A stretch of 64,000 bases of DNA from Spirochaetota bacterium (GCA_024274705.1 JAJSAL010000008.1:1-64000), one strand, 5' to 3'; positions 9,032-17,921 are shown, counted from the first letter of the stretch. A program made the numbers and translations. Notes: a model not told the origin generated them from the letters alone.

Positions 9032-10287
9032 CAGAAGTTCGTGCTTAAAATCTCTGCTGCTTTCTGCATCAGATTCTCCGGTTTCAGGGGTTTTATCAGG
9101 TAACTGTGGATACCAAAACCTACAGCCTTCACTACGGTCTCCTCCCGGGAGAGGGCGGAAAACACGATAATAGGAAGGGAAATATTCTTCTCTTTTAAAA
9201 ACTGAAGGACTTGAAAACCGTTCATTTCAGGCATCATGAGGTCGAGGAAAACCAGATCGAACTCATGGTTGCCGATATCATCAACGAATTTCCTGCCGTT
9301 TTCATACACGATGATGTTCCACCCGGCTTCAGAGAATACTGTTTTCACCAGTTCCTGGATAACGATGTCGTCATCCACAATTGCCATGGTAATGTCCCGT
9401 TCTATATTTTCCAGTTTCTCAAGGGGATTGAGTTTTTTCTCCCCTTCGAACCCGAGGTGAATAGATTCTTCCTTCTCCGCTTTCGGCGGTGATGATTTAA
9501 GCAGCCTGCTGGCAACGACCTCGTCATGGGCATATGAATCGGGCCTTAATCCCAGGAGGTCGTCCATGGCGGTGCTCAGGTTATCGGTTACCCCCATGCC
9601 TTTCAAACCGGGCCTGGAATTGATATACTCTTCCACAAACCTGGAATTGGTAAGAACCTTAATGAATCCCGGTTTTGTCCGGGCCTTTTCGAGTACCATA
9701 TTGAACAGAAAATCCATTTTCGCGGTATCAGATTTTCCAAGCTCGATGTTTGACATCATGATAAGCATCTTGGGAACCTGGATCTGATACAATTCAAGGA
9801 GTTCTGTTATTTTATATTTAAGGAGTTCTATTTTTTCCGTATTCAGTCCCTGGGAGATTTCGATAAAGAGTATCTCATCATTGAAATGCGCCTCGATTAT
9901 ACAGGGGGTATCGTCGATTACCACATTCACATGGAGCAGGGATGAAACCGTGTTGAGAAGCACATCGATCTTGATCGGTTTTGTAAACACCTTTTTAACA
10001 CCGAACTTGACAATCTCTTTTATGACTGCTGCCTCTATTTTCGAGGAGATGATAATGATAGGAATGTCCGCGATATTCGGATTGCTCTTTTTTTCCCGCA
10101 GCACCTCCATGCTGCTTTTTCGGGAAAGGTAAAACTCCATGATGATCAAATCCGGCATTTCATTCCGCATTTTGATACTTACATCCAGCCCGTTCGTTGC
10201 CTGAACAACTTCGAAGCTCCCTTCGAGTTTCGTTGCAAGATACTCACGAAACAGGGAAGATTCATCAGCAATAAGAACTTTTTTCAC
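9031..10287 (-). CDS. Double-receiver response regulator with central STAS-like domain
   Basis: A 418-aa protein with no DNA-binding or enzymatic output domain. Residues 1-125 form a receiver domain (KKVLIADESSLFREYL ... KPIKID). The residue at the phosphoacceptor position is Glu (DLIIMEFYLS) instead of Asp, so this domain may be locked in a phosphorylated-like state. Residues about 130-270 are an alpha/beta domain resembling STAS-type partner-binding domains (LFIEISQGLNTEKIELLKYKI). A charged linker follows, then a canonical C-terminal receiver (MAIVDDDIVIQELV ... LVFLDLMMPEMNG ... IKPLKPENL). It is coupled to the hybrid kinase and is its probable phosphotransfer partner. Output is probably through protein-protein contact. 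Confidence 0.88.
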   Translation of the reverse strand: MKKVLIADESSLFREYLATKLEGSFEVVQATNGLDVSIKMRNEMPDLIIMEFYLSRKSSMEVLREKKSNPNIADIPIIIISSKIEAAVIKEIVKFGVKKVFTKPIKIDVLLNTVSSLLHVNVVIDDTPCIIEAHFNDEILFIEISQGLNTEKIELLKYKITELLELYQIQVPKMLIMMSNIELGKSDTAKMDFLFNMVLEKARTKPGFIKVLTNSRFVEEYINSRPGLKGMGVTDNLSTAMDDLLGLRPDSYAHDEVVASRLLKSSPPKAEKEESIHLGFEGEKKLNPLEKLENIERDITMAIVDDDIVIQELVKTVFSEAGWNIIVYENGRKFVDDIGNHEFDLVFLDLMMPEMNGFQVLQFLKEKNISLPIIVFSALSREETVVKAVGFGIHSYLIKPLKPENLMQKAAEILSTNF

Positions 10288-10306
10288 GTTTTTTCTCCTC
10301 CCGGTG

Positions 10307-10327
10307 TACTATAATTTCATTATAGTA
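10307..10327. promoter_or_regulatory. 8-bp perfect inverted repeat upstream of the regulator gene
   Basis: TACTATAA, five bases, TTATAGTA. It lies about 20 bases upstream of the double-receiver gene and also upstream of the divergent promoter for the secreted protein, so it could act as an operator for either. AT-rich symmetric sequences can arise by chance. Confidence 0.4.
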
Positions 10328-10335
10328 TAGCAACA

Positions 10336-10364
10336 TTGACTGAGCCGCAAGATATGAATATTCT
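10336..10364 (+). promoter_or_regulatory. Candidate sigma-70 promoter for the secreted protein gene at 10393
   Basis: TTGACT (10336-10341), a 17-base spacer and TATTCT (10359-10364). This places the transcript start about 20 bases before the ATG at 10393, which has an AGGAG ribosome site. Confidence 0.5.
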
Positions 10365-10392
10365 TATGTGACAGCGAAAAAGGAGCACCTGA

Positions 10393-10923
10393 ATGAAATC
10401 CATAAAAAAAATTATCATGGTAACCGTTTTTGTTTTGGCCTTCGCAGCAGCGGTCCCGGGACAGGAAAGGATACTGAAAGAAGGGGATGTAAAACACTTC
10501 ATCGATACATACAAACCAATCGGGGAAGAAATGGAATCCCTGGAATTGAATTTCGGGATTGGTGATGAGGGTTTCTCGTATTCAGAGGGAATGGAGGCGA
10601 ATACCGCGGTGTTAAACATCCTGAAAAAATACGGCTGGGATATTTCATTTTTCGAGAAAGCCTTCGTGATCGCAATGCTGTACGGGACCATCGAGATGGA
10701 GGAGCAATTTGCGGAAGCGAACCCTGAAATAAAACAGGCTCTGGAAGAAATCGACAACAACGACTACTTTACTCCCGAAATGAAAGCGCAGATGCGGGAG
10801 CAGCTCCTGGCGGTGCTTACCATGATGCAGGAAAGCCCGGAGCAATCACAGGAGGCGATGCATCCCGAAGATATCGAACAGGTCCGGAAGTATAAAAAAG
10901 AGCTGGAAGCCCTTTTTAACTAG
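10393..10923 (+). CDS. Secreted protein of unknown function
   Basis: A 176-aa protein with a clear Sec signal peptide (MKSIKKIIMVTVFVLAFAAA, cleavage near VPG-QE). The mature part is acidic and mostly helical, with many Glu, Lys and Met residues. A final helix-rich block runs ALEEIDNNDYFTPEMKAQM. No family is recognised. An AGGAG ribosome site precedes the ATG, and a promoter-like sequence lies at 10336-10364. It is divergent from the phosphorelay operon and convergent with the adenosine-kinase-like gene. Confidence 0.75.
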   Translation: MKSIKKIIMVTVFVLAFAAAVPGQERILKEGDVKHFIDTYKPIGEEMESLELNFGIGDEGFSYSEGMEANTAVLNILKKYGWDISFFEKAFVIAMLYGTIEMEEQFAEANPEIKQALEEIDNNDYFTPEMKAQMREQLLAVLTMMQESPEQSQEAMHPEDIEQVRKYKKELEALFN

Positions 10924-10940
10924 ATTTCAACCAGGGTTCC

Positions 10941-11429
10941 TTAAAACTTATAGCCTATTGCCCGAAGGAGCTGTTTCCTGGCAGCCTTATCCTCTCCGGT
11001 CTCCACGCCTTTCGGGGGAAACCCATCTATAACGCCGATGATGCCCCCTCCCTGGTCGGTTTTCGCCACCAGGAGCTGCAGAGGATTGGCTGTTGCGGCG
11101 TAGATACGGGCCACTTCCATGCAGTTTTTTATCTGGTTGAGCACGTTGATCGGGTATGCCCCTTTCAGAACCAGGAAAAACGAGTGTCCTGCGGCCGCTG
11201 CTTCGGCGCATCCGACAGCATCACGTATCAACTGTTCATCATTCCCTGCGGTGCGTACCAGGCAAGGCCCGGAAGCTTCACAGAAGGCCAGTCCGTACCC
11301 TGCTTCCGGAACTGTAGTGGCCATAATCTCTGCAACGTCCTCGACAGTTTTGATAAAATGACTCTGGCCGACGATGATGTTGCAGCCCTTTGTCCAGTTC
11401 AGCTGTACACCGGTTATCGTGATATCCAT
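10941..11429 (-). CDS. Adenosine-specific kinase family protein (DUF355)
   Basis: A 162-aa protein of the DUF355 family, whose archaeal member PAE2307 is described as an adenosine-specific kinase. Conserved blocks: NIIVGQSHFIKTVEDVAEIM, FGLAF-like YGLAFCEASGPCLVRTAGND, GHSFFLVLKGAYPINVLNQIK, and ARIYAATANPLQLLVA followed by GGGIIGVIDGFPPKGVE. The length is normal. It lies 13 bases downstream of pheT and is probably the last gene of a pheST transcript. No metabolic link to the synthetase is apparent. Confidence 0.85.
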   Translation of the reverse strand: MDITITGVQLNWTKGCNIIVGQSHFIKTVEDVAEIMATTVPEAGYGLAFCEASGPCLVRTAGNDEQLIRDAVGCAEAAAAGHSFFLVLKGAYPINVLNQIKNCMEVARIYAATANPLQLLVAKTDQGGGIIGVIDGFPPKGVETGEDKAARKQLLRAIGYKF

Positions 11430-11441
11430 GGAGTACCTCCT

Positions 11442-13139
11442 CTATCGAATAAGGGCGTCCAGATCGATTTCCCCTGCGGTACAGGGCATCTGTATTCCCC
11501 AGTTTTCCAGCACCTGGGGATGGACCTCGCCGAACCTGCCTGCTTTTCTGCCCCTGCACAGGACCTCGGCAAATCTTCCCTTGATGAAGCGGGAATCTTC
11601 CACCTCTTCCAGGGTATACTCTAAGGAAAGGTAGAAGAACAGGGCGGATATATGGGAGCTCGCCAGGGTGAACCCGGCATCCCGGTCTGCCGTCAGGAAG
11701 CCGAGATGGTTCCGGGTTACACTTCCGTAGTTTTCGTTATCGTCTAAGTAAGCCACCTTACCTGTTTCGAAGATATGGTGAGGATACACCGCGTTCCCGG
11801 ACACCGATTCCGACGCCAGGAGGTTCGGCAGAACGGAGGGCCGGACATACTCGTAATTCTCCGACATGGGGTTTGCTATCCTGATTACCCCTTCTCCCTG
11901 GATGTTCATTTTCTCGATGAAATCCCTCCCGGACCCGAGATAACTATATACCATCTCCTGGAACCCCAGGCCCACCATGATGTTTTTTACCTTCCGTGAA
12001 AACTCCTCTTCCGGTGTATGGCGGCCGACGGTAAAATCGGTGGGCATCACCGGTAAAAAAGTGTCCAGGCCCCTTCCTATCATCACATCCTCCACTACAT
12101 CTACAGGATGGAGGAAATCGTTTCTATATTCCGGCGGCCGGACCTTCAGGGTATCCCCGGATATTTCACAGGAAGATCCAACCTTCCTGACCGCTTCGGC
12201 AGCCTCTTCAATCGACAGGGTTTCTCCCAAAAGCCGGTTCGCATCGTTTACCTCCATTACAACGGGTTTCTGGAAGTAATAGGGTGTTACCACATCCCTT
12301 CCCAGGGGTGTTTCATAGGGGTATTCCACTTTTACCGGCAGAATGGTAAACCCTGCATCCGCCAGGTCACAGGCGATAATAGAGGTTGCCAGGAGAAGGG
12401 TGTCCATATCGGTACCGGTGAGCTCGACAAAAAGACCGGTATCCCCCACCTTTGCCGCCCCGATATGGGCGCTGTTGATAACAGGAGGGAAACTCAAACA
12501 CTCACCGTTATCATCAGTGAGATAAGGAAATGCAGCAAAATCTTTGACAATCCATCCAAACTCGACCCCTTTCGGGTGCTCTTTGAGAATACTCCGGAGG
12601 TAAAGCTCACGTTCCATACCCAGTGGTACAAATGAGGTACTGTCCGGGTCTGCTGCTGAGTAGTGAACCGGGTAGGAAAGGATGTCGCTCCTGTACATTC
12701 CCATGGCGATGGATTTCCGTTTCTGTCCGAAGTTCCAGCACAGTTTTTCCTGGGTCTGGATGAGGTCTTTCAGCATGGGCTCGTCCAGGGACTTACCGGT
12801 GAAAGCAAAAGCCGCAATGTAGGGCCGGACTTTCTCCAGAGCCGGATCCACAATGACTCTCCTTTCTCCGGTTTCCATGGTTACACCGGAAGTGGAAAAA
12901 AAATCATACTCCCGGATCTCCCCGCCTGTATAGAGACGGAGCTGCCGGCCCAACCCGGCGGTGGACCAGAGATCCGGCCGGTTGGTGTCGTTCAGTTCGA
13001 TTTTTAAGAGATGCTCTTCTTCGTCCTTCCCATCCAGCTCCGCTTTGGCACAGACCAGGATATCTTCCAGGTCCTCTTCCGTATAGGTTCCGCCTGCGTA
13101 CCGGTAGAGGGCGTCTTCGTACACTTCGATTTTAGGCAT
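11442..13139 (-). CDS. pheT: Phenylalanyl-tRNA synthetase beta subunit, archaeal/spirochaetal type
   Basis: A 565-aa subunit (MPKIEVYEDALYRYAGGTYTEEDLEDIL), much shorter than the about 800-aa bacterial PheT. It lacks the bacterial N-terminal tRNA-binding and C-terminal anticodon-binding FDX domains. B3/4 editing-like and B5-like segments (GRDVVTPYYFQKPVVMEVNDANRLLG; VRPPEYRNDFLHPVDVVEDVMIGRG) and the synthetase core (VSGNAVYPHHIFETGKVAYLDD) are recognisable. It forms the alpha2-beta2 enzyme with PheS, whose gene overlaps this start by eight bases. This subunit type is known from archaea, eukaryotic cytosol and spirochaetes. Confidence 0.93.
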   Translation of the reverse strand: MPKIEVYEDALYRYAGGTYTEEDLEDILVCAKAELDGKDEEEHLLKIELNDTNRPDLWSTAGLGRQLRLYTGGEIREYDFFSTSGVTMETGERRVIVDPALEKVRPYIAAFAFTGKSLDEPMLKDLIQTQEKLCWNFGQKRKSIAMGMYRSDILSYPVHYSAADPDSTSFVPLGMERELYLRSILKEHPKGVEFGWIVKDFAAFPYLTDDNGECLSFPPVINSAHIGAAKVGDTGLFVELTGTDMDTLLLATSIIACDLADAGFTILPVKVEYPYETPLGRDVVTPYYFQKPVVMEVNDANRLLGETLSIEEAAEAVRKVGSSCEISGDTLKVRPPEYRNDFLHPVDVVEDVMIGRGLDTFLPVMPTDFTVGRHTPEEEFSRKVKNIMVGLGFQEMVYSYLGSGRDFIEKMNIQGEGVIRIANPMSENYEYVRPSVLPNLLASESVSGNAVYPHHIFETGKVAYLDDNENYGSVTRNHLGFLTADRDAGFTLASSHISALFFYLSLEYTLEEVEDSRFIKGRFAEVLCRGRKAGRFGEVHPQVLENWGIQMPCTAGEIDLDALIR

Positions 13140-14685
13140 GGGTCTCCCTCCTTCGGAGGCGGATATGTTCGATGTTCGGAGAGAAAAGCTCCCTCAAGTC
13201 ACTCAGTCCCAGGGCCATCAGAGCCATCCTGTCTATACCCAGGCCCCAGGCAAGGACCGGAACGTGAACACCCAGGGGTCCCGTCACTTCCGGCCTGAAA
13301 ATCCCGGCCCCCCCCAGTTCGAACCATCCTAAAACGGGATGCCTGATATGCACTTCCACGGATGGTTCGGTAAAAGGGAAATACCCGGGTACGTATTTAA
13401 CTTCCTGTGCCCCAGCAACCTCTTCTGCAAACATTTTAAGGAGGCCTAAAAGGGTACGCAGGGTTACATCTTCTACCAGCACGATGCCTTCGGTCTGGTA
13501 AAAATCGGAAAGATGGGTGGCATCCACCTGGTCGTACCGGAAACAGCGAACGATCCCGAAGTATTTTCCCGGAATTTTCGCCTTCGGAAGGGTTTTAGCG
13601 GAGAGGACCGTACCCTGGCTCCTGAGAATGAGGCGTCTGGTAAAATCCCGGTCGAAGGTGTAATTCCAGCCTCGGCTCCCGGTTTCCCATCCATTCTCAT
13701 GGGCCGCCGCAACCTGGTCCAGGTAAGGCTGTTCTATCTCCCTGGCATGGTCCGGATCAGCCACATAATACACATCGTGAATGTCCCGGGCAGAGTGAAA
13801 CTGGGGCATAAACAGAGCATCGGAATTCCAGAACTCTGTTTCCACAAGGGGTCCGTCGAATTCCTCGAACCCTAAAGACACGAGCTTGTCTTTTACCGTT
13901 TCCAGATATTCACTGTAGGGGTTCTTTCTGCCCAGGAGTACTCTCGACGGAGGAGAGTTAAGGTTATACGCCCGGAAACTCTTCCCTTTCCAGGACCCTG
14001 TTTCCAGCATCTCCGGTGTAAGGGCTCCCACCTCTTCTCCGGTTATACCGGAACTTTTAAGGGCTTTCCTCACCATTTCCGCCAGACCGGTAAACCCGTA
14101 TGTTATTTCTTCCCGTTCTACTATTCTGAACGCTGCAGTACCGGCACCCCGTTTCTTACTTATGCGGGAAATCACATCCTTCTCTTCCGGAGTCAGAGCG
14201 TCCCCGTCGAGGACATCCCCCTCTGAGGCCGCCCGGTCCAGCAGGTCCCGTATCACCTTTACCCTGGGAGGCAGGTCTTCCCGGGACAGGGACACTTTTT
14301 TCTGCCCGTCCATAGTGAGGACCTTCTCCTTTGACATCTGACCAAAGGCGGACCCTACATCCTTATTCTCCAGACCGAGTTTCTCTGCGATTTCCGGAAG
14401 CGCCAGGGCACCTTCAATTTTAAGGAGTTCAAAGATGCGTTCTTCAGGTGTTCTGTTTTCTCTATATTCCCTGCCCAGTTCTGTCAATTCGTACAGCGTC
14501 TTTTTCCGTTTTTCTTTTTCTTCGATGCATTTTTTCTGGGAAAGCCAGCTGAAAGCCTGATTGCATTGACCAAGATTGAATGAGAGCCCATCCAGCACCT
14601 TTTCAACAGTCAACTCTCCTTCCATATTGAGCAATACTTTTACTTCCAGAGGATGTAAACTCTTTACATCAATTTCCATGAGCAA
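13132..14685 (-). CDS. pheS: Phenylalanyl-tRNA synthetase alpha subunit, archaeal/spirochaetal type
   Basis: A 517-aa subunit that charges tRNA-Phe. The N-terminal about 210 residues contain the repeated winged-helix tRNA-binding modules typical of archaeal/eukaryotic PheS (LNMEGELTVEKVLDGLSFN; RIFELLKIEGALALPEIAEKL). The class II catalytic domain follows, with RYDQVDATHLSDFYQTEG (motif 2 region) and GGAGIFRPEV...LAWGLGIDRMALM (motif 3). Bacterial PheS is only about 330 aa. The methionine at 14679 (MEID) is an alternative start. With pheT it forms an overlapping operon. This is ancient horizontal replacement known across spirochaetes and not a local oddity. Confidence 0.93.
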   Translation of the reverse strand: MLMEIDVKSLHPLEVKVLLNMEGELTVEKVLDGLSFNLGQCNQAFSWLSQKKCIEEKEKRKKTLYELTELGREYRENRTPEERIFELLKIEGALALPEIAEKLGLENKDVGSAFGQMSKEKVLTMDGQKKVSLSREDLPPRVKVIRDLLDRAASEGDVLDGDALTPEEKDVISRISKKRGAGTAAFRIVEREEITYGFTGLAEMVRKALKSSGITGEEVGALTPEMLETGSWKGKSFRAYNLNSPPSRVLLGRKNPYSEYLETVKDKLVSLGFEEFDGPLVETEFWNSDALFMPQFHSARDIHDVYYVADPDHAREIEQPYLDQVAAAHENGWETGSRGWNYTFDRDFTRRLILRSQGTVLSAKTLPKAKIPGKYFGIVRCFRYDQVDATHLSDFYQTEGIVLVEDVTLRTLLGLLKMFAEEVAGAQEVKYVPGYFPFTEPSVEVHIRHPVLGWFELGGAGIFRPEVTGPLGVHVPVLAWGLGIDRMALMALGLSDLRELFSPNIEHIRLRRRETHA

Positions 14686-14704
14686 CCCCTTGAAACTCTT
14701 TCGA

Positions 14705-15916
14705 TTAAAAACAATTCAGTTCGTCTGCAAGTGCCCTGAGAAACAGACCCACATCACTGACAATACCCAGGGCATGCCCGGACCCCCGGTCGGAAAGCTT
14801 GGTAACAGCCGCAGGGTTGATATCCACGCACAATGTATTCACCCATGAGGGAAGCATATTCCCTGTTCCGATGGAGTGGAGCATGGATGAGAGCATGAGA
14901 ACGAGTTCGGCTCCCTCGATAATTTCGGCGTACCGTGCCTGGGCCCGGTTCATATCGGTTTCAGTTTCCGGCAGGGGGCCGTCATCCCGTATTGAACCTG
15001 CCAGGCAGTATGGGATTCCCTTAATAACCGTTTCGTATATGATTCCCGCTGTGAGGACTCCAGCCTCAATCGCCTTTTGAATCGACCCATGGAAATTGAT
15101 CCGGTTAATGGCACGTATGTGGTTTTTGTGCCCTTCATTCGAGGGCATTCCGGATTTGAGGTCAATCCCCAGGGAAGTACCGAAAAACTGGTATTCGATA
15201 TCGTGTACTGCGATGGCATTTCCCGAGAGCAGCCCCTGAATGTAGCCGTTCCGAATGAGAGCGGCAAGGGCCTCACCTCCCCCGGTGTGTACCACCACCG
15301 GTCCTGCTACCGCTATCACTTTCCCGCCTTTACCCTTGATCAGTTCGAGTTCACGGGCGGTTTTTTCTACGATTATATCGACACTTCGCTCGGAAGAGAC
15401 CTCTCCGGTCATGAATCCGAATACATCCTTACTCCGCTCCCGTTCCGGCGGAAACACCCGTACGCTTTCGGCAGAACTGATGATGCCGTCCCCCTTTTCA
15501 ACATCTCTCAGTTTTTTACACACCGGCCCATCAGGCGTCACCGCGATAACACCGTCCATCCGCTGGTTTTTTACCTGTTTCCATTCCCCCCCCAGGAACA
15601 CTTCCGTCCTGTGATTAGTGGTGGAATAAAATTCTTCCGGCACACACCGGTCTTTCGGCGATTCTTTTATCACCGCTTCGGGTGTTGCTTTTTCGAAACA
15701 CCCGAGACGGACAAGCTTTTCGGTAATCGCCTCCATCTGCCGTTCTGCTCCACATTTGACCTGGATTTCCAGCCGGGAAGAATTGTAATTCGTCTTCCCG
15801 ATAACAAAATTATTGATGTTGTAGTCCGCCCCTTCCACAACAATGAGGTTAAGGATCGAGGCGAGAATTCCGGAGTCGATAAGGTGCCCTTCAGCAATAA
15901 AATCGCAGCTTAACAT
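14705..15916 (-). CDS. LOR/SDH-family protein (archaeal-type ornithine cyclodeaminase-like, TIGR00300)
   Basis: A 403-aa protein of the TIGR00300 / LOR-SDH bifunctional conserved-domain family. Archaeal members act as ornithine cyclodeaminases, and related domains occur in ArgZ-type enzymes. The N-terminal about 110 residues form the LOR/SDH domain (CDFIAEGHLIDSGILASILN). A mid-region reads VAGPVVVHTGGGEALAALIRNGYIQGLLSGNAIAVHDIEYQFFGTSLG. The C-terminus binds nucleotide and ends MLSSMLHSIGTGNMLPSWVNTLCVDINPAAVTKLSDRGSGHA. It is 20 bases upstream of pheS on the same strand and may be co-transcribed. The exact reaction is not determined by the sequence. Confidence 0.82.
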   Translation of the reverse strand: MLSCDFIAEGHLIDSGILASILNLIVVEGADYNINNFVIGKTNYNSSRLEIQVKCGAERQMEAITEKLVRLGCFEKATPEAVIKESPKDRCVPEEFYSTTNHRTEVFLGGEWKQVKNQRMDGVIAVTPDGPVCKKLRDVEKGDGIISSAESVRVFPPERERSKDVFGFMTGEVSSERSVDIIVEKTARELELIKGKGGKVIAVAGPVVVHTGGGEALAALIRNGYIQGLLSGNAIAVHDIEYQFFGTSLGIDLKSGMPSNEGHKNHIRAINRINFHGSIQKAIEAGVLTAGIIYETVIKGIPYCLAGSIRDDGPLPETETDMNRAQARYAEIIEGAELVLMLSSMLHSIGTGNMLPSWVNTLCVDINPAAVTKLSDRGSGHALGIVSDVGLFLRALADELNCF

Positions 15917-15975
15917 AACCTTTAAGCTATATTCCTACCTTATAACGGGTATCGGTGTAAAGGGGGGGGTGTCGT

Positions 15976-16410
15976 TTACAATTCATCCAGGATGTATACG
16001 GAAAGTTCCCGGATGCGTTTCCAGGATACATCGTTCGAAATAACGTAGTCTGCACCGCACCCCCTGGCAACAGCACACTGTATAGCATCGGGGGTCCTCA
16101 TCTTATATTTTACCCTGAAAAAAGCAGTATCTTCAGCGACGGATAAATTGACTGGATACATACTTACATATTCAGAATTCGTAAAAAAGTTACGGTATTT
16201 AGACACCAGCCCTGCTTCCGACTCCTGATATGGTTTTGTGATTATCTCGATATACGTGATGATCGATGTAACAAGCTGTGCCTTGTTTTTATACACCGCC
16301 TCCAGGAGGTTATTCACACGCCCGGCATACACGGGATGATCTTCGAAATAGTAGATAAAAGGCGCAGTATCGAAAAACACCGTGCTGCCGGGCTGCAGTA
16401 CTAATCCCAC
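15976..16410 (-). CDS. PIN-domain toxin (VapC-like)
   Basis: A 144-aa PIN-domain ribonuclease, the toxin of a type II toxin-antitoxin pair. The acidic active-site residues are visible: D in VFFDTAPFIYYFE, E in ITYIEIITKPY, and D in KMRTPDAIQCAVARGCGADYVISNDVSWKRI. VapC-type toxins cleave tRNA or rRNA when free of antitoxin. The start overlaps the 3' end of the Phd-like antitoxin gene by ten bases, the standard arrangement. All motifs look intact, unlike the other toxin genes in this window. Confidence 0.88.
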   Translation of the reverse strand: MGLVLQPGSTVFFDTAPFIYYFEDHPVYAGRVNNLLEAVYKNKAQLVTSIITYIEIITKPYQESEAGLVSKYRNFFTNSEYVSMYPVNLSVAEDTAFFRVKYKMRTPDAIQCAVARGCGADYVISNDVSWKRIRELSVYILDEL

Positions 16411-16658
16411 CGGGACCGCTCCCTGTTTACATATTCAGCAGGATCGATGTCCTTCCATACATGTTTTCCCAGGCCCCGGGCCGATCTAAAATCCAGTTTC
16501 CCCTCTCTTTCGCAGGGTTTATCTTCTGCAGCGCCCATTTTTACCAATTTTGCCACTTCCCTTCCCGCCCTTTCGATGATGATTTCCTCATCCGTTAACA
16601 GTACTCTATTCAATAACTCGCCAAAATGCCTTCGCGCTTCAACCGCTGAAATTCTCAA
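16401..16658 (-). CDS. Phd/YefM-family antitoxin
   Basis: An 85-aa antitoxin. The N-terminal MRISAVEARRHFGELLNRV is the typical Phd/YefM DNA-binding domain, followed by DEEIIIERAGREVAKLVKM. The C-terminal tail (HVWKDIDPAEYVNRERSRWD) would fold onto and block the toxin. It is the first gene of the operon with the PIN toxin. A perfect palindrome at 16709-16723 just upstream is a candidate autoregulatory operator. Confidence 0.88.
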   Translation of the reverse strand: MRISAVEARRHFGELLNRVLLTDEEIIIERAGREVAKLVKMGAAEDKPCEREGKLDFRSARGLGKHVWKDIDPAEYVNRERSRWD

Positions 16659-16708
16659 GGTTTCGCCTCTTCGATTTTATTTATATAAGTATATCAACAT
16701 GATCATAT

Positions 16709-16723
16709 CAATCATAATGATTG
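16709..16723. promoter_or_regulatory. Candidate Phd autoregulatory operator (palindrome)
   Basis: CAATCAT-A-ATGATTG, 7-bp perfect arms around one base, about 50 bases upstream of the antitoxin start. Phd/YefM proteins are known to bind short palindromes at their own promoters; the match to this protein is inference. Confidence 0.45.
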
Positions 16724-16769
16724 TTCATATCGAAGTCAAGAAAACCCTTCATTCATCCTGCTCTGGATT

Positions 16770-17138
16770 TCAGAGGGAAAATGCCTCCAGTTTTTCAATG
16801 ACAAAACTGAGGATATCTTCGGGTACGGTCTCACTCACGCTTTTAAACCGGTCGGTTATGGTCTCTTTGTCGAAAAGCCCGTCCTGCACCAGGATAGGTG
16901 TCATCTTCGATCTCCCTGCCATTTCTTCACCATCGTCTATTTTGTTGTGCCTGTATCCGTTTTCACGGGTCCAGGTAAGGGCACGCTCTAAGTCTTGTTT
17001 ATCGTAACAGAGCTGGAACCCCTCGAATTGGCTGCCATCCTCGGTATACCACACGATAAGATCGAAGAAATCGTCGAAGAACCATCTCCTCGGTCCTTCT
17101 CCTTCGATCTGTCGGACATCTCTGAATTCTCTCAGCAT
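16770..17138 (-). CDS. Conserved hypothetical protein
   Basis: A 122-aa soluble protein with no signal peptide. The N-terminus has aromatic-rich DNA (RRWFFDDFFDLIVWYTEDGSQ) followed by FEGFQLCYDKQDLERALTW, and the C-terminus is a helix (VPEDILSFVIEKLEAF). No catalytic motif is recognised. The pattern of a small beta-rich half followed by helices recalls uncharacterised bacterial domains seen near toxin-antitoxin genes, but the assignment is open. It is on the same strand as, but apart from, the HAD gene. Confidence 0.65.
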   Translation of the reverse strand: MLREFRDVRQIEGEGPRRWFFDDFFDLIVWYTEDGSQFEGFQLCYDKQDLERALTWTRENGYRHNKIDDGEEMAGRSKMTPILVQDGLFDKETITDRFKSVSETVPEDILSFVIEKLEAFSL

Positions 17139-17243
17139 CGACTCTCCTCCATAGAAACTATCCTGCTGTAGATGAATTTACTACGTGAATCGTGTGATTT
17201 CAAGAACGAAAGCACCTGCATGCAACATTCTTTTTTTCCTGTA

Positions 17244-17921
17244 TTAACCCAGCAACACACCGAGATCCGTAAGGGCGCCGGCGAGAGAAGAGTACGACCT
17301 GAACACCAGGTCCAGTACTTCCTTTCGCGGCTGCACCTGGTCCGGAACCAGAACCGGCCTCATTCCGGCCCTGACAGCGGCAATAATACCGTTTTCCGAA
17401 TCTTCGAGCACCAGACAGTACTCCGGAGAAACTCCCAGCTTCGATGCGGCCCTGAGAAAAATATCCGGCTCCGGCTTGCCTCGCTGCACCTGGTCACCGA
17501 ACACGAGCGCATCAAAGCGGTGAAGAAGACCGGTTCTCTCCAGGAGAGATTCCCCGGACGCCCTTTCCGTTGAGGTGGCCACAGCTTTTGGAATTCCCGG
17601 GACATCAAGGGCATCCAGGATCTCCGGCACCCCTGTTTTGAGGGGAACGCCGTGTTTATCAAAATAATCAGCAACGTATCTCCCGTAACACCGGAAGATT
17701 TCGTCCAGGGGAACCTCCGTGCCGAAATCCTGAATAAAATTCGCCTTCGTAATATCATCGGAAACGCCGGTACACCTGCGGATCAGGTCCCCGGTAATGG
17801 TGTACCCGAACTTCCCGGCGGCTTTCCGGATCATCATTACCAGGACCCTCTCCGTGTCAAGGAGAAGACCGTCCATGTCGAAAATAACTGCCTGGATGAA
17901 CCTGTCCGATTGATGTTTCAC
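17244..17921 (-). CDS. HAD-superfamily phosphatase/phosphomutase (beta-PGM-like)
   Basis: A 225-aa cytoplasmic HAD hydrolase of subfamily I with an alpha-helical C1 cap. Motif I is FDMDGLLLDTE, motif II is AVATSTERASGE, motif III is KPEPDIFLRAA and motif IV is LVLEDSENGI. This places it with beta-phosphoglucomutase-like sugar-phosphate phosphatases. The substrate cannot be assigned. It is a single gene with no obvious operon partners. Confidence 0.87.
   Translation of the reverse strand: MKHQSDRFIQAVIFDMDGLLLDTERVLVMMIRKAAGKFGYTITGDLIRRCTGVSDDITKANFIQDFGTEVPLDEIFRCYGRYVADYFDKHGVPLKTGVPEILDALDVPGIPKAVATSTERASGESLLERTGLLHRFDALVFGDQVQRGKPEPDIFLRAASKLGVSPEYCLVLEDSENGIIAAVRAGMRPVLVPDQVQPRKEVLDLVFRSYSSLAGALTDLGVLLG

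Noticed and set aside
15077-15913. A 278-codon plus-strand ORF opposite the LOR/SDH gene
   Set aside because: It is the antisense shadow of a clear protein family member and has no recognisable domain.
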